NCBI RefSeq assembly: GCF_024721995.1
Contig: NZ_JANQBC010000003.1
Span: 124,001-188,000 of the forward strand
Direction: 5' to 3'
DNA length: 64,000 nt
From: Paenibacillus radicibacter
Lineage (GTDB): Bacteria > Bacillota > Bacilli > Paenibacillales > NBRC-103111
The notes under the pieces: generated by a model
Told to the model about the DNA's origin: nothing
Databases searched by the model: none
What the model saw: the letters and a program-made list of their open reading frames with translations, nothing else
Position numbers and translations under genes: made by a program
Shown here: positions 61,276 to 64,000 of the stretch, piece after piece
Layout of the letters: the number at the start of each line of letters is the position of its first letter
Numbering within the stretch: position 1 is the first letter of the stretch

Positions 61276-62847
61276 CTATGCCATATGGTAACCGTTCTTA
61301 CCACTTTTTTTCACTTGATACATGGCCGAATCCGCTTGAATCATCAATTGATCTACCGTATCCGCACTATCCGGATATAGACTGATCCCGATGGATGCAC
61401 CCACTTGGCAGGTGTGTTCCCCAATTTGAATTGGTCTTATCATTTCATCGAGAAAATTTCTTGCAACATGTTGAATATGATGTTCACTGGTCACTTGAAT
61501 GATCACGGTAAACTCATCCCCACCAATTCGCGCAACAATATCAGAATCTGTCACACACCGCTGCAGTCGCTTACCTACCCGCTGTAATAACATGTCACCA
61601 ATATCATGACCATACATGTCATTCACCTGCTTAAATCCATCCAAATCTAAGAACATCACACCTAGCGTCTGCTTCGTCTTCTTCGCCACATCCAGCATCT
61701 CGTGTAGTCGCGTCTGGAACAACATCCGATTCGGCAAGCCAGTTAAATAATCATACTGCGCCATCTGCATGAGTTCTAATTTACGTTCTTTCTTGCGGAT
61801 CACATTCATACTTGCTAGCCAGGATATCACAAGAATGAGTACAAAGACGACTGCAAACATCCAGATATACTTCTCAATCTCTTTCACTTTGTAACTTTGA
61901 ATCACCGACTGTGGAATATGCGAGATCACTTTCCACGAATAATCGGTCGTCACGAACTGTACATGCACACCATCCATCTCATAAGGTTCTAGAAAAGGAA
62001 TAATGGTGTCGTAAGTAAACAAGCCACTCTCCGTAACGAACTGCCCTTTCGTTAGAGTCGAAATTCGACCCCATTCATCCGGATACATTTTGGCATAAGT
62101 CAGATGAAGACGATCCGGATACATAAATCCCCAATCCAGATCAGCATCGTTACTCGCCATCCAATACCCATCGTTATTCACAAGTTCTGCAGTACCGTAT
62201 TCGTCAATAGTGGCCATTTTGAAATACTCAAGCAATTTATTGCCCAAATAATTAACGACCAAGATCCCTCGCTTAGTCCCATCTTGATCGTAAATCGGAG
62301 TTCCCATCCGTATCGTTGGCTTAATCGGCGTTTCAATCACGTTATTCTCTTTGTTCAGATCAAATGGAGCAATATATAACTCACCTTTATTCAAAGCTAA
62401 TGTATGTAAAAAATAGTACGTATCCGCTTGATCCTGAAGCCGATCCGGCGCGACAATGACCGGATTTCCTCCATTATTGTTCACTCGGGTGTGCTCAAAA
62501 CCCTGCATGTCCAAAATATGGATCTGATCATAGAAAGCCTTCCGTCTAGAGAAATCCTTATACTCCTGCGCAAGTTGCTCGGATTCACTCTTGCCATGAT
62601 GTGTCGCTAGATCAGAGAGAAACAAGACATCTGTCTTCCTTGCACTCAAATTCCGATACAGCGAACCGACCCCATTCATCACTTTATTTAACTCTTTCTT
62701 CCCAATCGCCTCCATAAACCGCGCTGATTCCCAGTTATACGCAGAGAATAAGATGATACCGCCTATTAAGAGCAAAGGGAAGAAAAACAAGCCAAAATAT
62801 TTGAACCCTCCTCCGCGAAAATACTCGGTTGTTGGACTAGCTCGCAT
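61276..62847 (-). CDS. Diguanylate cyclase with dCache sensor domain
   Basis: 523 residues. Membrane helix near residues 18-40, then an extracellular dCache-like domain (about 45-320; with QIHILDMQGFEHTRVNN and GILVVNYLGNKLLEYF), a second helix (MFAVVFVLILVISWLASM) and a C-terminal GGDEF domain. The GGDEF site is intact: YDYLTGLPNRMLF, FLDLDGFKQVND and ARIGGDEFTVII, and no inhibitory RxxD is seen four or five residues before it. It should make cyclic di-GMP in response to an external ligand. Single gene, followed on the same strand by EcsC-like genes. Confidence 0.93.
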   Translation of the reverse strand: MRASPTTEYFRGGGFKYFGLFFFPLLLIGGIILFSAYNWESARFMEAIGKKELNKVMNGVGSLYRNLSARKTDVLFLSDLATHHGKSESEQLAQEYKDFSRRKAFYDQIHILDMQGFEHTRVNNNGGNPVIVAPDRLQDQADTYYFLHTLALNKGELYIAPFDLNKENNVIETPIKPTIRMGTPIYDQDGTKRGILVVNYLGNKLLEYFKMATIDEYGTAELVNNDGYWMASNDADLDWGFMYPDRLHLTYAKMYPDEWGRISTLTKGQFVTESGLFTYDTIIPFLEPYEMDGVHVQFVTTDYSWKVISHIPQSVIQSYKVKEIEKYIWMFAVVFVLILVISWLASMNVIRKKERKLELMQMAQYDYLTGLPNRMLFQTRLHEMLDVAKKTKQTLGVMFLDLDGFKQVNDMYGHDIGDMLLQRVGKRLQRCVTDSDIVARIGGDEFTVIIQVTSEHHIQHVARNFLDEMIRPIQIGEHTCQVGASIGISLYPDSADTVDQLMIQADSAMYQVKKSGKNGYHMA

Positions 62848-62897
62848 CGACTAACACTCACTTTCTTAGTATTCATAGACACACATCCCCTATCATA

Positions 62898-64000
62898 CTA
62901 CAAATATTCATGCCCTTCATCGAGTTCAAAATAAACCATAACCCCATGATCTGTATTACGTACTCCATAGGTCGAATGATGCAGATCCAGAATATTTTTT
63001 ACAATCGCAAGTCCAAGTCCTGTCCCCCCGCTATTACGAGCAGCATCAATACGATAAAAGCGATCCCAGATCCGTTCTAAATCCTCATCCGTTATTGGAC
63101 TACCCTCATTCTCTACCTCAACTCGAATCCGTTTACCCTCTTGTTTAAATGACACACTAATCGTTCCGCCAGGAGGGGTATACGTAATCGCATTACTTAA
63201 TAGATTAACAAGCACCTGCTCAATTCGATCACTATTCCCAAGTACAAGGGGACTTACCTCCTCCACATGGAAATGCAATTGCTTATCCTCCAATTGAAAT
63301 ATGAACTTCTCACTGGTCTTCATCACTAAAGGTCTTATCGCGAAGTTCGTCATACTTAACTTATACGTACCGGATTCAAATTTCGCCAGCTCCAGCATAT
63401 CCGTGACAATCCGATTCATATACGTCACTTCACCCGCTAGTGCGCCCAGATAGTAATCGCTCTTATGCTTGGCTACCCCCTCTTGCAGCATGGAGATACA
63501 GCTTTTCATCACGCTAAGTGGCGTCTTGAGTTCATGAGAGACACCCGCAACGAATTCCTTACGTACCTTCTCCAACTTGCGCTCTTTATCGATATCCTGC
63601 TGCAGCTTGCTGTTGGCCACTTCTAATTGGTCAATATGACTTTTTAAGTTGTCCGATAGTTGATTAATACTCCCAGATAAACTGCCAATCTCATCTTTAG
63701 AGGTAACAGGTAATTTTTCATTAAAATGAAATTCCACCATCTGCTGCGTGACCCGCTTCATTCGAATTAACGGTGCAGCTATCATTCTTGAAAAATGAAA
63801 CGAAAGCAAGATCACAAATACAACTGCGATTAAGCAGCCAAATAAATAATATTTCCGCATCATCCCTACTGCTTCTGTAACGGGCTGTAAATAGGTCATG
63901 CCGAATATATAGCCCGTTGTTTCACCATTTTTTACAATTGGCTTAACAAATAATTTGTTGGTTACTCCGTTTTCCACATAATCTAACGTATTCAATTGAT
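62898..64000 (-). CDS. Sensor histidine kinase, 5' end outside window
   Basis: The frame runs off the window end, so the start is missing. Visible: end of a sensor domain (ETTGYIFGMTYL), one membrane helix (YYLFGCLIAVVFVILLSF), a HAMP domain (MIAAPLIRMKRVTQQM), a coiled coil, the HisKA box with FVAGVSHELKTPLSVMKSC (phosphorylated His) and the HATPase_c with NLLSNAITYTPPGG, DLERIWDRFYRIDAARN and GTGLGLAIVKNIL. It would phosphorylate a response regulator, probably encoded just past the window. Class like PhoR/CssS; stimulus unknown. Confidence 0.95.
   Translation of the reverse strand, partial: QLNTLDYVENGVTNKLFVKPIVKNGETTGYIFGMTYLQPVTEAVGMMRKYYLFGCLIAVVFVILLSFHFSRMIAAPLIRMKRVTQQMVEFHFNEKLPVTSKDEIGSLSGSINQLSDNLKSHIDQLEVANSKLQQDIDKERKLEKVRKEFVAGVSHELKTPLSVMKSCISMLQEGVAKHKSDYYLGALAGEVTYMNRIVTDMLELAKFESGTYKLSMTNFAIRPLVMKTSEKFIFQLEDKQLHFHVEEVSPLVLGNSDRIEQVLVNLLSNAITYTPPGGTISVSFKQEGKRIRVEVENEGSPITDEDLERIWDRFYRIDAARNSGGTGLGLAIVKNILDLHHSTYGVRNTDHGVMVYFELDEGHEYL

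Noticed and set aside
1-64000. Prophage, transposon or CRISPR content
   Set aside because: No transposase, integrase, phage structural gene or regularly spaced repeat array was recognised; the only repeats are the three dispersed elements.

Overview
The window looks like chromosomal DNA of a spore-forming, low-to-moderate GC Bacillota, most likely a Paenibacillus-type organism (Paenibacillaceae). The signs are strong GGAGG-type ribosome binding sites, frequent strong hairpin terminators, a BclA-like collagen-repeat protein, a sigma-K-like sporulation promoter, copper-amine-oxidase-type 'stalk' domain proteins, a LplB/LplC/LipO-type sugar ABC operon without its own ATPase, and B. subtilis-like genes (fadH, trhA, mscL, a purine permease, an NfrA-like reductase). 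I see no rRNA, tRNA, CRISPR array, transposase or phage module.

Layout. 1-6.6 kb: 3' end of a chemoreceptor gene, catabolic glutamate dehydrogenase with several regulatory-looking elements, an acetyltransferase next to the remnant of another, a vanW-like/Cdd1-like pair, fadH and a collagen-like surface protein. 6.6-11.2 kb: MFS transporter, GH88 hydrolase and DUF2264 protein (polysaccharide use). 11.3-19 kb: stalk-domain protein, trhA, two paralogous proteins behind a sigma-K-like promoter, a Blt/BltD-like amine efflux/acetylation operon, a PTS IIA-like protein that has lost its phosphorylatable histidine, rhomboid protease and an MFS protein. 19-27.3 kb: tandem MalY/PatB genes coupled to a VanZ-RDD protein, mscL, a DUF3298 protein, purine permease and a drug-efflux MFS. 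27.3-33.6 kb: sugar ABC operon with oxidoreductase and LacI regulator. 33.8-38.4 kb: small regulators and GyrI-like proteins, then an AT-rich patch with a secreted protein, a small membrane protein, a GyrI-like gene remnant and a broken arylamine N-acetyltransferase. 38.5-43.3 kb: four-domain persulfide/CoA-disulfide enzyme with a CstR-like repressor, malic enzyme and a 50-residue peptide gene. 43.3-54.9 kb: ABC-F protein, HExxH lipoprotein, toroid-fold protein, hrpB, zinc-ribbon protein, PfoR-like membrane protein, KtrB-like potassium channel and a stalk-like protein. 54.9-64 kb: transketolase, LacI/RbsR-like repressor with a perfect operator, thioesterase, nitroreductase, phosphatase, EcsC-like protein, diguanylate cyclase and a partial histidine kinase.

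What stands out. (1) A dispersed 167-218 bp element with imperfect terminal inverted repeats and internal hairpins occurs three times between genes (9.06, 16.76 and 58.68 kb). (2) Glutamate dehydrogenase and malic enzyme share a 17-base identical motif inside an inverted repeat, each about 136 bases before its start codon. (3) The CoA-disulfide reductase-rhodanese-TusA-DsrE fusion and its CstR-like repressor sit behind two tandem CsoR/CstR-type operators. (4) The AT-rich patch could hold a secreted effector plus membrane partner. None of these is proved here; each needs a database or experimental check.
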